41,421 nucleotides of DNA from Deltaproteobacteria bacterium. GTDB lineage: Bacteria; Myxococcota; Myxococcia; Myxococcales; 40CM-4-68-19. The notes under the pieces were generated by a model, which saw nothing but the letters and a program-made list of their open reading frames with translations, searched no databases and was not told the origin of the DNA. This document shows positions 16,331 to 23,585 of the stretch, piece by piece. The position numbers and the translations under genes are program-made. The first letter of the stretch is position 1, and each line of letters opens with the position of its first letter. The stretch covers positions 1 to 41,421 of the forward strand of contig JANYKT010000153.1 of assembly GCA_025358085.1 (NCBI GenBank). The letters run 5' to 3'.

Positions 16331-17683
16331 GTGGCCGAGCGATCATCCGCAGCATCCGGCCAGCCGAGCCCGTCCGAGCTGCTGCGCGCCGCGCTGGAGA
16401 AAATTGTCTTTTTCGAGTGGCGCCTGTCCGAGATCGCGGCCGAGCTTTCCGCTTCGGAAGCGCGCTGCTCGTCGGCTGAGTTGGAGCGCGGGCGGGCCGA
16501 CCAGGCCACCCACGCTGCGCAGGCCCTGGCGCAGGCCGCGCGCATCCGCATCGCCGAGCTGGAGGCCGACCGCGCCCGCCTGGCCGCACTGCTGGCACGT
16601 CCCGCCCATGCCTTCGCCGCGCCTTCCGAGGCCGATCGCGAGCGCACCGCGCGGCTGGAGGCCGAGTTGACCGACGCGCGCGGCGTGCTGGCCCTGCAGA
16701 AAGAGGAACGTGCCCGGTGGCTCAACGAAATGATCGAGCAGGCCCGCGGTGGCGACGAAGCGCCCGCCGCGCTGGCCCAATTCATCAGCGAGCTGCGCGG
16801 CGACATCATCGCCCTGCGCGAGCGGGAGAAGCAGACGGACGCGCTGTTGCGAGGCGCGGGCATCGAGCTTCCTCAAGTCGTAACTGCACAGCCGCTGGTG
16901 GTCGCGGCGCGGCGCGAGCCGGAGCCGGTCGAAGCCGCCCGGAAGATGTGGGCCGAGGGGCGGCTCGCCGCGCCGACGCCGGACGGAGACTTGCCCTCGG
17001 GCGAGAGCGGTCCGGCACGAGCCTTGGCCGAGCAGTGCTTGCGCGCGCTGGCCTCGCAGGATCCGGCGCGGCGCGAGCAGGCCGCCCGGCATCTGGCAGC
17101 CATGCCGTTGCCATCTGCCGCGCCGCTGCTCGCCAGCGCGCTCGGCAGTGAGCGCGAGCCGCGCGCGCGGGCGCAGCTGGGTCGCGCGCTCGCGGCTTGC
17201 GGCGGCGAAGGCGCGGCCCATCTGGTCGAGCGGCTGCAGGAATCGGACGAGCATCCGCTGGTGCGGCTCGCGGCGCTGGAAGCGCTCAGCCAGCTTGGCG
17301 GCGAGCGCGCGCTCGCGGCGCTGCAGCGGGCCGCGATCGATCCGGCCCCTGCCGTACGCCGTCGCGCAGCCGCACTCGCCGCTTCCACCGACGGCGCGGA
17401 AAAGATCTTCCAGCTCTTCGGTACTGACGAGAACGCCAGCGTCCGGCGCATGAAAGAAGTGGCGCTCAACGAGGCAACGGCAGAGCGTGCACCGGTCGCC
17501 CGGGACGTCGCGCGCGAAGCGCTGCTCGCGGTGCAGGCCGCCATGTTCGGCCTCACCGATGGAGAGCTGGCCGAGACCTTGAACGTACCCGAGCCGGAGG
17601 CGTTCGCGATCGCCAAAGGGCTCGTCTCGGCAGGCCGCCTCGGTCGCCGGGGAAAGCGTTTGATCGCCGCGCAGGGAGGCTGA
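16331..17683 (+). CDS. pomY: PomY-like coiled-coil / HEAT-repeat division protein
   Basis: A 450-residue protein. Residues about 12-175 form a long charged coiled coil starting SELLRAALEKIVFFEW. Residues about 228-385 are HEAT-type helical repeats (LASQDPARREQAARHLAAM, LGSEREPRARAQLGRALAA, DEHPLVRLAALEALSQLGG, DPAPAVRRRAAALAA). The C-terminus (about 398-447) looks like a small winged helix (LTDGELAETLNVPEPEAFAI...GRLGRRGKRLIAA). In Myxococcus xanthus, PomY has an N-terminal coiled coil followed by HEAT repeats, and its gene lies next to pomZ and pomX in this order. PomY there bridges the PomX/PomZ cluster to FtsZ. This protein is shorter than the M. xanthus one and lacks its Pro-rich tail. 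Start chosen at GTG with GAGG four bases upstream. The assignment depends strongly on the neighbours. Confidence 0.7.
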   Translation: MAERSSAASGQPSPSELLRAALEKIVFFEWRLSEIAAELSASEARCSSAELERGRADQATHAAQALAQAARIRIAELEADRARLAALLARPAHAFAAPSEADRERTARLEAELTDARGVLALQKEERARWLNEMIEQARGGDEAPAALAQFISELRGDIIALREREKQTDALLRGAGIELPQVVTAQPLVVAARREPEPVEAARKMWAEGRLAAPTPDGDLPSGESGPARALAEQCLRALASQDPARREQAARHLAAMPLPSAAPLLASALGSEREPRARAQLGRALAACGGEGAAHLVERLQESDEHPLVRLAALEALSQLGGERALAALQRAAIDPAPAVRRRAAALAASTDGAEKIFQLFGTDENASVRRMKEVALNEATAERAPVARDVAREALLAVQAAMFGLTDGELAETLNVPEPEAFAIAKGLVSAGRLGRRGKRLIAAQGG

Positions 17684-17687
17684 AACA

Positions 17688-18662
17688 ATGGACTCGATCC
17701 GGTATTCACCGCGTCGCTTCGCCGAGGTGCTCGGTCTCTCCGCGCGCGAGCTTGCCGACGCCGAGGGCCACGGTTTCGTGCCGCCTTCCGCCACCCCGCC
17801 GCAGCGGACCAGCTACTCGCTCACGGACCTTGCCAGCGCGCGCAAGTCGCTGAACCGCCTGCCCGCCCGCCGGCCGATGCGCAAGCAGCTCTTCCTCAAT
17901 TTCAAGGGCGGTACTGGCAAGACCAGCGTCTCCACCAGCTACGCCTTCCGCCTGGCCGAGATGGGCCACCGGGTGCTGGTCATCGATCTCGATTCGCAGG
18001 GGCACGCCTCGAAGTGCCTCGGGGTCGCGGGCGAGGAGTCGGAGCGCACGCTCTTCGACGCCATCATCAAGAAGGCCCCGCTCGAGCAGGTCATTGTGAA
18101 GACCGGGATGCCGGGGCTGGACCTGGTGCCGTCGAACCTGAGCATGAGCACGATCGACCTCTCGCTGATGCCGCTGGCCGCGCGCGAGTTCCGGCTGCGC
18201 AACTGCCTTAAAGATGTCGAGAGCAACTATGACTTTGTCGTGCTCGACGCGCCGCCTTCCTTTGGCCTGCTCAACTTGAATGCATTGATGGCGGCCCAAG
18301 ATCTGTTTGTTCCGGTGCTGGCCGACTTCCTCTCGTTCCACGGATTGAAGCTGCTCTTCGAAACCGTGCAATCGCTCGAGGAAGATCTCGAGCATGTACT
18401 GGATCACATCTTCATCGTCATCAATGCCTATAACGCCACCTATAAAATCGCCAAGGAGGCGAAGGAGGCTTTGGAAAAGCATTACCCGGAATTCCTCTTG
18501 AAGCAGGTCATCCGGCAGTGCACCAAGTTCGCCCAATCCTCCAGCGAGGGGATCCCGATCTTCGCTTATGATGCGGAGAGCAAGGGCGCGCAGGACATTC
18601 AATCGGTGCTCGACGAGGTGCGGTTGCGCATCGGCGAGCCGTCGAAGTTGAAGCTGGCTTGA
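17688..18662 (+). CDS. pomZ: PomZ, ParA/MinD-type ATPase for division-site positioning
   Basis: A 324-residue ParA/MinD ATPase. Residues 1-60 are an N-terminal extension containing a MerR-like helix-turn-helix (YSPRRFAEVLGLSARELADAEG). The deviant Walker A is FKGGTGKTS (signature K73, K78), Walker A' VIDLDSQG with D102, and Walker B FVVLDAPPS. The residues known from memory as critical in M. xanthus PomZ (G62, K66, D90, K268) map with one constant offset of 12 to G74, K78, D102 and K280 here, which is strong support for orthology. PomZ binds the nucleoid as an ATP dimer and is released when PomX and PomY stimulate hydrolysis, moving the cluster to midcell. It starts 4 bases after pomY and 23 bases precede pomX. 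Confidence 0.87.
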   Translation: MDSIRYSPRRFAEVLGLSARELADAEGHGFVPPSATPPQRTSYSLTDLASARKSLNRLPARRPMRKQLFLNFKGGTGKTSVSTSYAFRLAEMGHRVLVIDLDSQGHASKCLGVAGEESERTLFDAIIKKAPLEQVIVKTGMPGLDLVPSNLSMSTIDLSLMPLAAREFRLRNCLKDVESNYDFVVLDAPPSFGLLNLNALMAAQDLFVPVLADFLSFHGLKLLFETVQSLEEDLEHVLDHIFIVINAYNATYKIAKEAKEALEKHYPEFLLKQVIRQCTKFAQSSSEGIPIFAYDAESKGAQDIQSVLDEVRLRIGEPSKLKLA

Positions 18663-18685
18663 AGCCGGGCATGAGGAGCAACTAG

Positions 18686-19696
18686 ATGAAGCGCGGCTTC
18701 GAGGAGAACGTTCCCAAGGTGCGGCCGCGCGTGCGGCTGGGTCGGGCACTCGACGAGCAACTCGCCGACGAACAGCGACCGGAGCCCGGTTCGGCCGGGG
18801 ACGTGCGGGAGCTTGCAGGTGGGCTGCTGGCGGCCGCGCCGCTGTCACGCACCGAGACTCCGCCGCTGACACGGCTCGAACCGCGCCCCCCGGCGGCTCT
18901 CGAGGCGCTGCAGGCGCTCTCCGAGATCCCGTTGCTGGAGAGCTTCGAGCGCGGCGCGCCGGCAGAAAACTTCGAGCGCGGCGCGCCGGCAGGAAGCTTC
19001 GAGCGCCGTGCGACGCCGGAGAGCTTCGCAAGTGCCGCGGCGCACGCCGAGCAACCGATGGCCCGGCTTGCGCCCGCAACCGGAGCCGCAGCCGAGAGAC
19101 CGCGCGCGCGGAAGCCATCGGCTGGCGCGCAGGTCGCGGGGCTCGCGCGTGAGTTGACCGCGGAGCTCACCCAGGCCGCCGAGGCAAACGGACGGCTCAA
19201 GCAGGATCTCGAAGCGTCCCTGTCGGCGCTGCGCCGCGCCGCCGAAGACGCGCGTGAGACTCGCGGCGAGCAGGACCAGCTGAAGCGGGAACTTCAACAG
19301 CGCGCCGCGGAAGGCCACGAGCTGGGCGCCGAGCTGCAGCTGATCGAGGCTGAACGCGACGGTGCGCTGCAGCAGGTGGCGCGTCTGTCGCGCGAGCTGC
19401 GCGAGGAAAAGGCGGGCTCCCAGGCAGCGGCGTCAGACCTGGGTCGCGCGCGCTCCGAGGCAGCGCAGACGCGCGAGGCGGCCCAGAAGCTGACCGTCGA
19501 GCTGCAGACGCGCACCACCGAGCTCTACCAGGCCCGGGCCGATCTCTTGTCCTCTCGCAGCGAGCGCGAGCGATTGTCCGAGGAGCTCCTGACCGCAAAC
19601 GCAGCCGCCGAGGAGGCAGCGCAGAGCCGGGCGGCGCTGGAGGAGATCCACGAGGCGCTCTCCGAGGCCCGCTCTCGCGTGGCGCGGCTCCGCTAG
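18686..19696 (+). CDS. pomX: PomX, coiled-coil scaffold and PomZ activator
   Basis: A 336-residue protein with two parts. The N-terminal half (1-150) is disordered and rich in Ala, Pro and Glu; the C-terminal half (about 150-336) is one long coiled coil. The first residues, MKRGFEENVPKVRPRVRLG, match the conserved basic PomX peptide that activates PomZ ATPase in M. xanthus. The two key basic positions (13 and 15) are Arg and Arg here. M. xanthus PomX is somewhat longer (about 400). A GAGGAG lies 9 bases before the ATG. Residues 87-113 are three 9-residue repeats. PomX polymerises and nucleates the PomXYZ cluster on the nucleoid. Part of the coiled-coil coding sequence is repeated 0.6 kb downstream (see 20224). 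Confidence 0.8.
   Translation: MKRGFEENVPKVRPRVRLGRALDEQLADEQRPEPGSAGDVRELAGGLLAAAPLSRTETPPLTRLEPRPPAALEALQALSEIPLLESFERGAPAENFERGAPAGSFERRATPESFASAAAHAEQPMARLAPATGAAAERPRARKPSAGAQVAGLARELTAELTQAAEANGRLKQDLEASLSALRRAAEDARETRGEQDQLKRELQQRAAEGHELGAELQLIEAERDGALQQVARLSRELREEKAGSQAAASDLGRARSEAAQTREAAQKLTVELQTRTTELYQARADLLSSRSERERLSEELLTANAAAEEAAQSRAALEEIHEALSEARSRVARLR
18943..19023 (+). repeat. Three tandem 27-bp repeats inside pomX
   Basis: Three in-frame copies of a 27-bp unit beginning CTTCGAGCGCGGCGCGCCGG encode FERGAPAEN, FERGAPAGS and FERRATPES in the disordered half of PomX. The first two differ by only a few bases; the third is more worn. Confidence 0.85.
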
Positions 19697-19917
19697 CCTC
19701 CGTCACTTGTCCGATTGAGAGCGGGTGGAGCGCGTGCGGCGATCGATCGCCGGTTGAGCGCTTGACATCGACCGGAGGAGGCCGCTTGCATCGAGAAGCC
19801 GGCTGCGAGGAGAATGATTGACAGGCGGCCGCGAAACTTGACCTGTGCCGACAATGTTTGCGCGCTGTCCGCAAAGACGCGATTGCAGGCTCGCAGTCCC
19901 ACCGGTGGAGAGTGCAG

Positions 19918-20208
19918 ATGAAGCGAATGAAGATGTTGCTGGCAATGCCTGCGTCCGCGTGTGCGAGTTCGTCGGCGGAACAGAAGCCGCGAGCAGCGGA
20001 AGCGGCCGGGAAGGTCGCGCAGGTTGCGGTGATGAAGGCGGGCCGAGACCCGAACGAGCTCGTGTGCACCCTGGAGATGGTTGTGGGCTCGCACATCCCG
20101 GAGAGGGTCTGCCGCACGCGCTGGCAAATTGAGGAAGAGCACCGCCAGACGCGGGAGTTACTGGAGCGCGGTTCCCGCACCAGCAACCCTCTCATGACGG
20201 GCCACTAG
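19918..20208 (+). CDS. Small exported protein with conserved-looking Cys/Arg C-terminus
   Basis: A 96-residue frame with an ATG preceded by GGAG 8 bases upstream. The N-terminus (MKRMKMLLAMPASACASSSA) reads as a short signal peptide, possibly a lipoprotein. The mature part contains NELVCTLEMVVGSHIPERVCRTR, a pattern C-x-x-x-x-x-x-GS-x-x-x-x-R-x-C-x-T-x that recurs in small periplasmic proteins of many Proteobacteria whose role is unknown. The 221 bases upstream (19697-19917) hold no gene; a consensus -35 (TTGACA at 19762-19767) is present without a clear -10. The gene lies between pomX and a duplicated scrap of pomX, in a rearranged stretch. Confidence 0.6.
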   Translation: MKRMKMLLAMPASACASSSAEQKPRAAEAAGKVAQVAVMKAGRDPNELVCTLEMVVGSHIPERVCRTRWQIEEEHRQTRELLERGSRTSNPLMTGH

Positions 20209-20223
20209 CGTCTTTCTACTCCC

Positions 20224-20308
20224 CAGACGCGCACCACCGAGCTCTACCAGGCCCGGGCGGATCTCTTGTCCTCGCGCAGCGAACGCGAGCGATTGTCCGA
20301 GGAGCTCC
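20224..20308 (+). repeat. 85-bp duplicate of the pomX coiled-coil region
   Basis: This segment matches pomX 19505-19589 with three mismatches over 85 bases (it starts CAGACGCGCACCACCGAGC and ends GAGGAGCTCC). It is not part of any gene here. It ends 4 bases before the stop codon of the broken tam-like gene, so its insertion probably accompanied the rearrangement there. Confidence 0.93.
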
Positions 20309-20312
20309 CGGT

Positions 20313-20875
20313 TTACAATCGTTCCTTCGCGCCCCAGAGCAAGAGCCGATCGTAGGTAAACAAGTACGGCCGCACCGGACCCAGCACGGCCAGCAGCCGC
20401 TCGCGATAGCGGTCGATGAACCGCGCGAAGTCCGCAGGCGCGAGGCGCCTTTGGTAATCGGTCAAGAGCGAGCCCCGTACCCACTCGACCACATCCTCGG
20501 CTGATTCCAGCAAGTGCGCATAAGTCTGGAGGCGCACCTGCTGCCTCGCGAAACCGAGCCAGTGCAGCAGCACGGCATAGGCCGCGGGTAGGAGCACGGG
20601 AGACTGCCGCTCGCAACCCTGCAGCGCGCGCGCGAACGCAGGCTCGCGGGCGACTGCCAGCGCAGTTCGGCGACGCATGCTCTTCATTGCACGGCACCTG
20701 AACCGCGAACTGGCCGCCTCGTCTCACCATCGCCGCCAGGTGGGGTAGCAGCGCCGGGTGGTCCGGCAGCCAGTGCAGAGCAGCATTGGAAAAAACCAGG
20801 TCGTACTCGCCGTCGACCTGCGCGATATCGCCCCAACCCGCGCAGGAGCAAATGAAAAGACGCGAGCTGATCGTG
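20313..20875 (-). pseudogene. Trans-aconitate 2-methyltransferase-like pseudogene, N-terminus lost and frameshifted
   Basis: Two minus-strand frames together give the C-terminal two thirds of a Tam-like SAM methyltransferase. The first (about 20870-20690) has GDIAQVDGEYDLVFSNAALH, WLPDHPALLPHLAAMVRRGG and FAVQVPCN. The second (about 20685-20313) continues with REPAFARALQG, SAEDVVEWVRGSLLTDYQRR, RYRERLLAVLG and ends at TAA. A frameshift near 20685 separates them. The N-terminal SAM-binding glycine motif is absent; similarity stops where a 20-bp palindrome (20876-20895) begins. The intact enzyme would methylate trans-aconitate or a related acid. Both the missing head and the frameshift say this copy is dead. 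Confidence 0.8.
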
Positions 20876-20895
20876 GACTTGTCCCGGGACAAGTC
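20876..20895. repeat. Perfect 20-bp palindrome at the tam breakpoint
   Basis: GACTTGTCCCGGGACAAGTC is its own reverse complement. Near-identical imperfect copies lie at 40585-40604 and 41001-41020, within the 3' ends of two HNH endonuclease sequences. It sits exactly where similarity to the methyltransferase ends. Confidence 0.85.
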
Positions 20896-21015
20896 GAGAT
20901 CCAAACCATAGGAGCCGGGATTGCGCCTGGCTCCTGATTTTGGTGTACCTCGAGCCCGAGACGACGTGGTCGGATATGTGAGCGCTGGGGGTGAGGAGGG
21001 GGTCTGCCGCGCGCT

Positions 21016-21094
21016 CGTACGGTTCGTACAAATTGAGCGAATTGAGCGGGGCAAAAAAGCCACTCCCGCAGGTCGATTCGTACGGTACGTACGG
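21016..21094. repeat. Paired CGTACGG/CGTACG near-palindromes in a gene-free gap
   Basis: The 311-bp gap 20896-21206 has no gene I can support. It contains CGTACGGTTCGTAC (21016-21029) and CGTACGGTACGTACGG (21079-21094), both partly palindromic, and a doubled AATTGAGCG (21031-21048) between them. They could be operator sites for the membrane-protein gene downstream or remnants of a repeat. No regulator is adjacent. Confidence 0.4.
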
Positions 21095-21206
21095 TCGCCC
21101 GCGGAGTCGTGCCCCGCTCCCACCGACCCGAGAAGCGGGGCGTCGCAATCCAGCACCTGCCACAGCTGTGCGCAGCTTCTCGTCAACGCTGCCACCCGAG
21201 AATTCA

Positions 21207-21731
21207 ATGACCAAAGTACCGGCGACCGCCACTCTCGGCTCTCCTCCAACAATCCATTGGCCCACGCTTGCCGCACTCGGTATCGCTTCCTACGCCGTCG
21301 GCGTCCCTTACTTCATCACCCGCTTCAGCGTGGATGCGAGTCACGCCCCATTGCCTCTCCCGGGGCCGCTTGCGATTGAGTTCGCCAAATTCGTGGTGTT
21401 GTCGATCCTTGCCAGTTGGGCTGGATCGCGTTGGGCGCGCAGGGTGGGCCTGCCCGATCAGATATGGACCCGGTCCGCTACGGCAGAACGTTTCTTCTGG
21501 CCCACGCTCGTGGGGCTCGGCGCGACCACGATATCTTTATTGTCGTTGCGCGAGCTCGCGCCCTCCATGCTCAATCGATACCTGCATGTGCTCGGAAATA
21601 TCGCAACAGCGTTTGCCATACCCTCCCTTTGTTACGGCGCGCTCTTTCGCCGCGCCGACCTGGGAGCGGCGAGGATGGCGCACGTCGCCGGCGCGCTCGT
21701 GCTGGCACTGATCATCTGCTTTGAGACTTGA
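21207..21731 (+). CDS. Polytopic membrane protein, unknown function
   Basis: A 174-residue protein with about four hydrophobic helices (about 20-40, 50-70, 95-115 and 155-172) separated by basic loops such as GSRWARRVG. I recognise no motif. The frame is open 72 codons further upstream, but that part is Pro/Arg/Ser rich and unlike a membrane protein start; the ATG of MTKVPATATLG is the natural one. No good ribosome binding site is seen. It stands between a pseudogene and a frameshifted locus in a low-conservation stretch, so it may itself be an accessory gene. Confidence 0.5.
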   Translation: MTKVPATATLGSPPTIHWPTLAALGIASYAVGVPYFITRFSVDASHAPLPLPGPLAIEFAKFVVLSILASWAGSRWARRVGLPDQIWTRSATAERFFWPTLVGLGATTISLLSLRELAPSMLNRYLHVLGNIATAFAIPSLCYGALFRRADLGAARMAHVAGALVLALIICFET

Positions 21732-21801
21732 GCCTGTTCGCGCCGTCTCTTGCGTCGTTTTTCCTCGACTGGTACCTATTCACACCGGTTAGGGAACAAT
21801 T

Positions 21802-22394
21802 ATGCGGCCACCTTTGCAAGTTTTGTTTGCGCTCTGTCTGGGATATGCTGGGTGCAATCCCAACCTGCTTAAGTCCGCTGGCTCAATCGGCGCGCGGATC
21901 GCCCTGAAAGATCCAGTCGACAAGAAATGCCAGGAGTCCGGGCTCAAACAATGCCCCGAAATCACGGAGGGAGTGCTCTTCTATGTCGAAGACAGATCGG
22001 TTACGGGAACCCCTCGATTGAAGGAGATCTGCGCGGATGGACTCCATTTGAATCCACGGCGCTTCTAGTAAGATATAATGGATTCGTTACCTTCGGTTCG
22101 GGCCCTCGCGGCAACCTTCTCATGCTCAACAGCGTGGCCCCTGCGCTTCGATACGACGCATCCTGGGCACCGCTGAGACTCGGCATAGCCGTCGGTCCCG
22201 CGCTCGCGCTCGTTCCTGACGTCCCCGCGAATCGGGGCAACACCCGTTATGAACTCGGCCTGTCCGGAGAGTCTTTTGTCGACGTGCTTTGGCCGCACGG
22301 ACGCATCGGACTCCGCTTCTCATTGCTGATTCTCAGGTCGTTGAATAACGTCAGCGCGGATGCAGCGACCGCCACATTGATCTTTGATCTTTAG
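21802..22394 (+). pseudogene. Probable frameshifted lipoprotein / envelope protein gene
   Basis: The first frame (21802-22068) starts with a lipoprotein-like signal (MRPPLQVLFALCLGYAGC, lipid-accepting Cys at about 18) and runs to VEDRSVTGTPRLKEICADG before stopping. A second frame overlapping from 21927 continues to 22394 with alternating hydrophobic/polar strands (LLVRYNGFVTFGSGPRG, LRLGIAVGPALALVP, RYELGLSGESFVDVLW, GRIGLRFSLLIL), as in an outer-membrane barrel, and ends LIFDL. The simplest reading is one gene broken by a frameshift between about 21990 and 22068. Two overlapping genes, or a sequencing slip, are alternatives. No family is recognised. Confidence 0.4.
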
Positions 22395-22449
22395 GGCCTG
22401 CTCAATTCAGCCGCCCAGTGCGAAGGAACCGGCCCGCTTTAGGCTCGCC

Positions 22450-23000
22450 CTACTCGCGCGGGTGCGCGAGGAAGAAGTCGAGCAGCGTCGTGGTCGCATC
22501 CAGATCGGACGAAGTCCCTCCCCACAAACGGCACGCGGGTCCCGCCTGGCCAGGTGTGGCCGCCGCCCTTCAATGTGCAGGCGATCACCTCGGCGGCGCA
22601 GCCGTCCCGCGCAGTCCAGCGTGCACATGATTCCTGCGCCGGCTTCAATGACCACCAGCCGCCGCCATAATGCACCACTGGATCGCTCGTTGCCGCCGGG
22701 TCTCAAGATCCATACGACTGAGCAGCTGCTGCAATTCGGGCGACTCGGTAGTGCCGTGGACATTGCGCACCAGCGGCGCTGCAACTCCGGACAAATGGAC
22801 CGGCAGCACCAGGATGAATCGCCGGGTGCGGCCGCCGCTGGTGATCCGGCGCGGGCCGGACAAAGGAACTGGTGCCCCGGGCCGGCAGCCGCGACTACGC
22901 GCCGGCTTGGGCTTCGAGCCTCGTGCCAAGCGATATTGCAGGCGCCGAGGTTCAGCAGGCGGGCAGCGCAAAGCGCGAGCAGCAAAGTCGCGGGCCGCAT
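22450..23000 (-). pseudogene. Decayed LpqC/feruloyl-esterase-type hydrolase
   Basis: Pieces of a secreted alpha/beta hydrolase of the polyhydroxybutyrate-depolymerase / feruloyl-esterase (LpqC) type occur in different minus-strand frames. They are an ATG and signal peptide (MRPATLLLALCAARLLN) at 23000, then TSGGRTRRFILVLPVHLSG and HGTTESPELQQLLSRMDLE, then ESCARWTARDGC and TLKGGGHTWPGG, then the tail LLDFFLAHPRE with TAG at 22450-22452. The central part with the GxSxG nucleophile, normally over 100 residues, is deleted, and there are at least two frameshifts. It lay 5 bases after the stop of the methyltransferase gene and so was probably the last gene of that operon. Confidence 0.75.
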
Positions 23001-23005
23001 CAAGA

Positions 23006-23572
23006 TCAGGCCGGCTTGCGCAGGATGAACTCAATCTCTTCGAAGCCGCCGACCCAATAGCACCAGATCCGCGAGCAGACGAGCGGGGAGAGGTTGGCAA
23101 AGAGGTCAATCAGGAAGCCTGCCGCCGAGCCGAGCGTGGCGAGCCAGGCGGGCAGCACGCTCTTTTTGAGATACGGCTGCGCGAACCAGCGCATGCGGAC
23201 GCTGCGGCTTTCAAACTCGACGCCGCTATAGCCGCCGGGAAACTCCGGCTTGAAGTAATAGACGAAGGTGGCGTCAAAGCCGCGGCGGTGCTCCGGGTGC
23301 GAGAAGCCGCGAGAGAAATGCGGCACGCGGATGATCAGCGCGCCTCCCGGTTTGAGCACGCGGTGTATCTCCCGCATGACGCCGAAGATCTGCGGCAGAT
23401 GTTCGAGCACATGGTCGGCCTCGACGTGGTCGAACTGCTGGTCTGCGAATGGATAAGGCAATACCGAGAGATCGTGCACCACGTCCACGCCGGGAGTCGC
23501 GGTCCAGTCGACGTTGACGAATCCCGGCTTGGGAAAACGGCCGCATCCAAGATTGAGCTTGTTCTCCGGCAT
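23006..23572 (-). CDS. Class I SAM-dependent methyltransferase
   Basis: A 188-residue methyltransferase of the Methyltransf_11 group. The glycine motif is LNLGCGRFPKPGFVNVD (about 6-22), followed by the acidic post-II segment and FDHVEADHVLEHLPQIFGVM and REIHRVLKPGGALIIRVPHF, typical of sugar- and lipid-linked methyltransferases. The C-terminal third has a hydrophobic segment (LPAWLATLGSAAGFLIDLFA) that could touch the membrane. The ATG lies 13 bases after the stop of the membrane glycosyltransferase-like gene, so the two are probably co-transcribed and may modify the same envelope glycan or lipid; that is inference. The start is the first ATG in frame. Confidence 0.85.
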   Translation of the reverse strand: MPENKLNLGCGRFPKPGFVNVDWTATPGVDVVHDLSVLPYPFADQQFDHVEADHVLEHLPQIFGVMREIHRVLKPGGALIIRVPHFSRGFSHPEHRRGFDATFVYYFKPEFPGGYSGVEFESRSVRMRWFAQPYLKKSVLPAWLATLGSAAGFLIDLFANLSPLVCSRIWCYWVGGFEEIEFILRKPA

Positions 23573-23585
23573 CAGACAATTGGTA

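Noticed and set aside
16343-19118. Two long minus-strand frames (483 and 470 codons) under pomY and pomZ
   Set aside because: Low-complexity antisense frames; the plus-strand proteins have intact family motifs.
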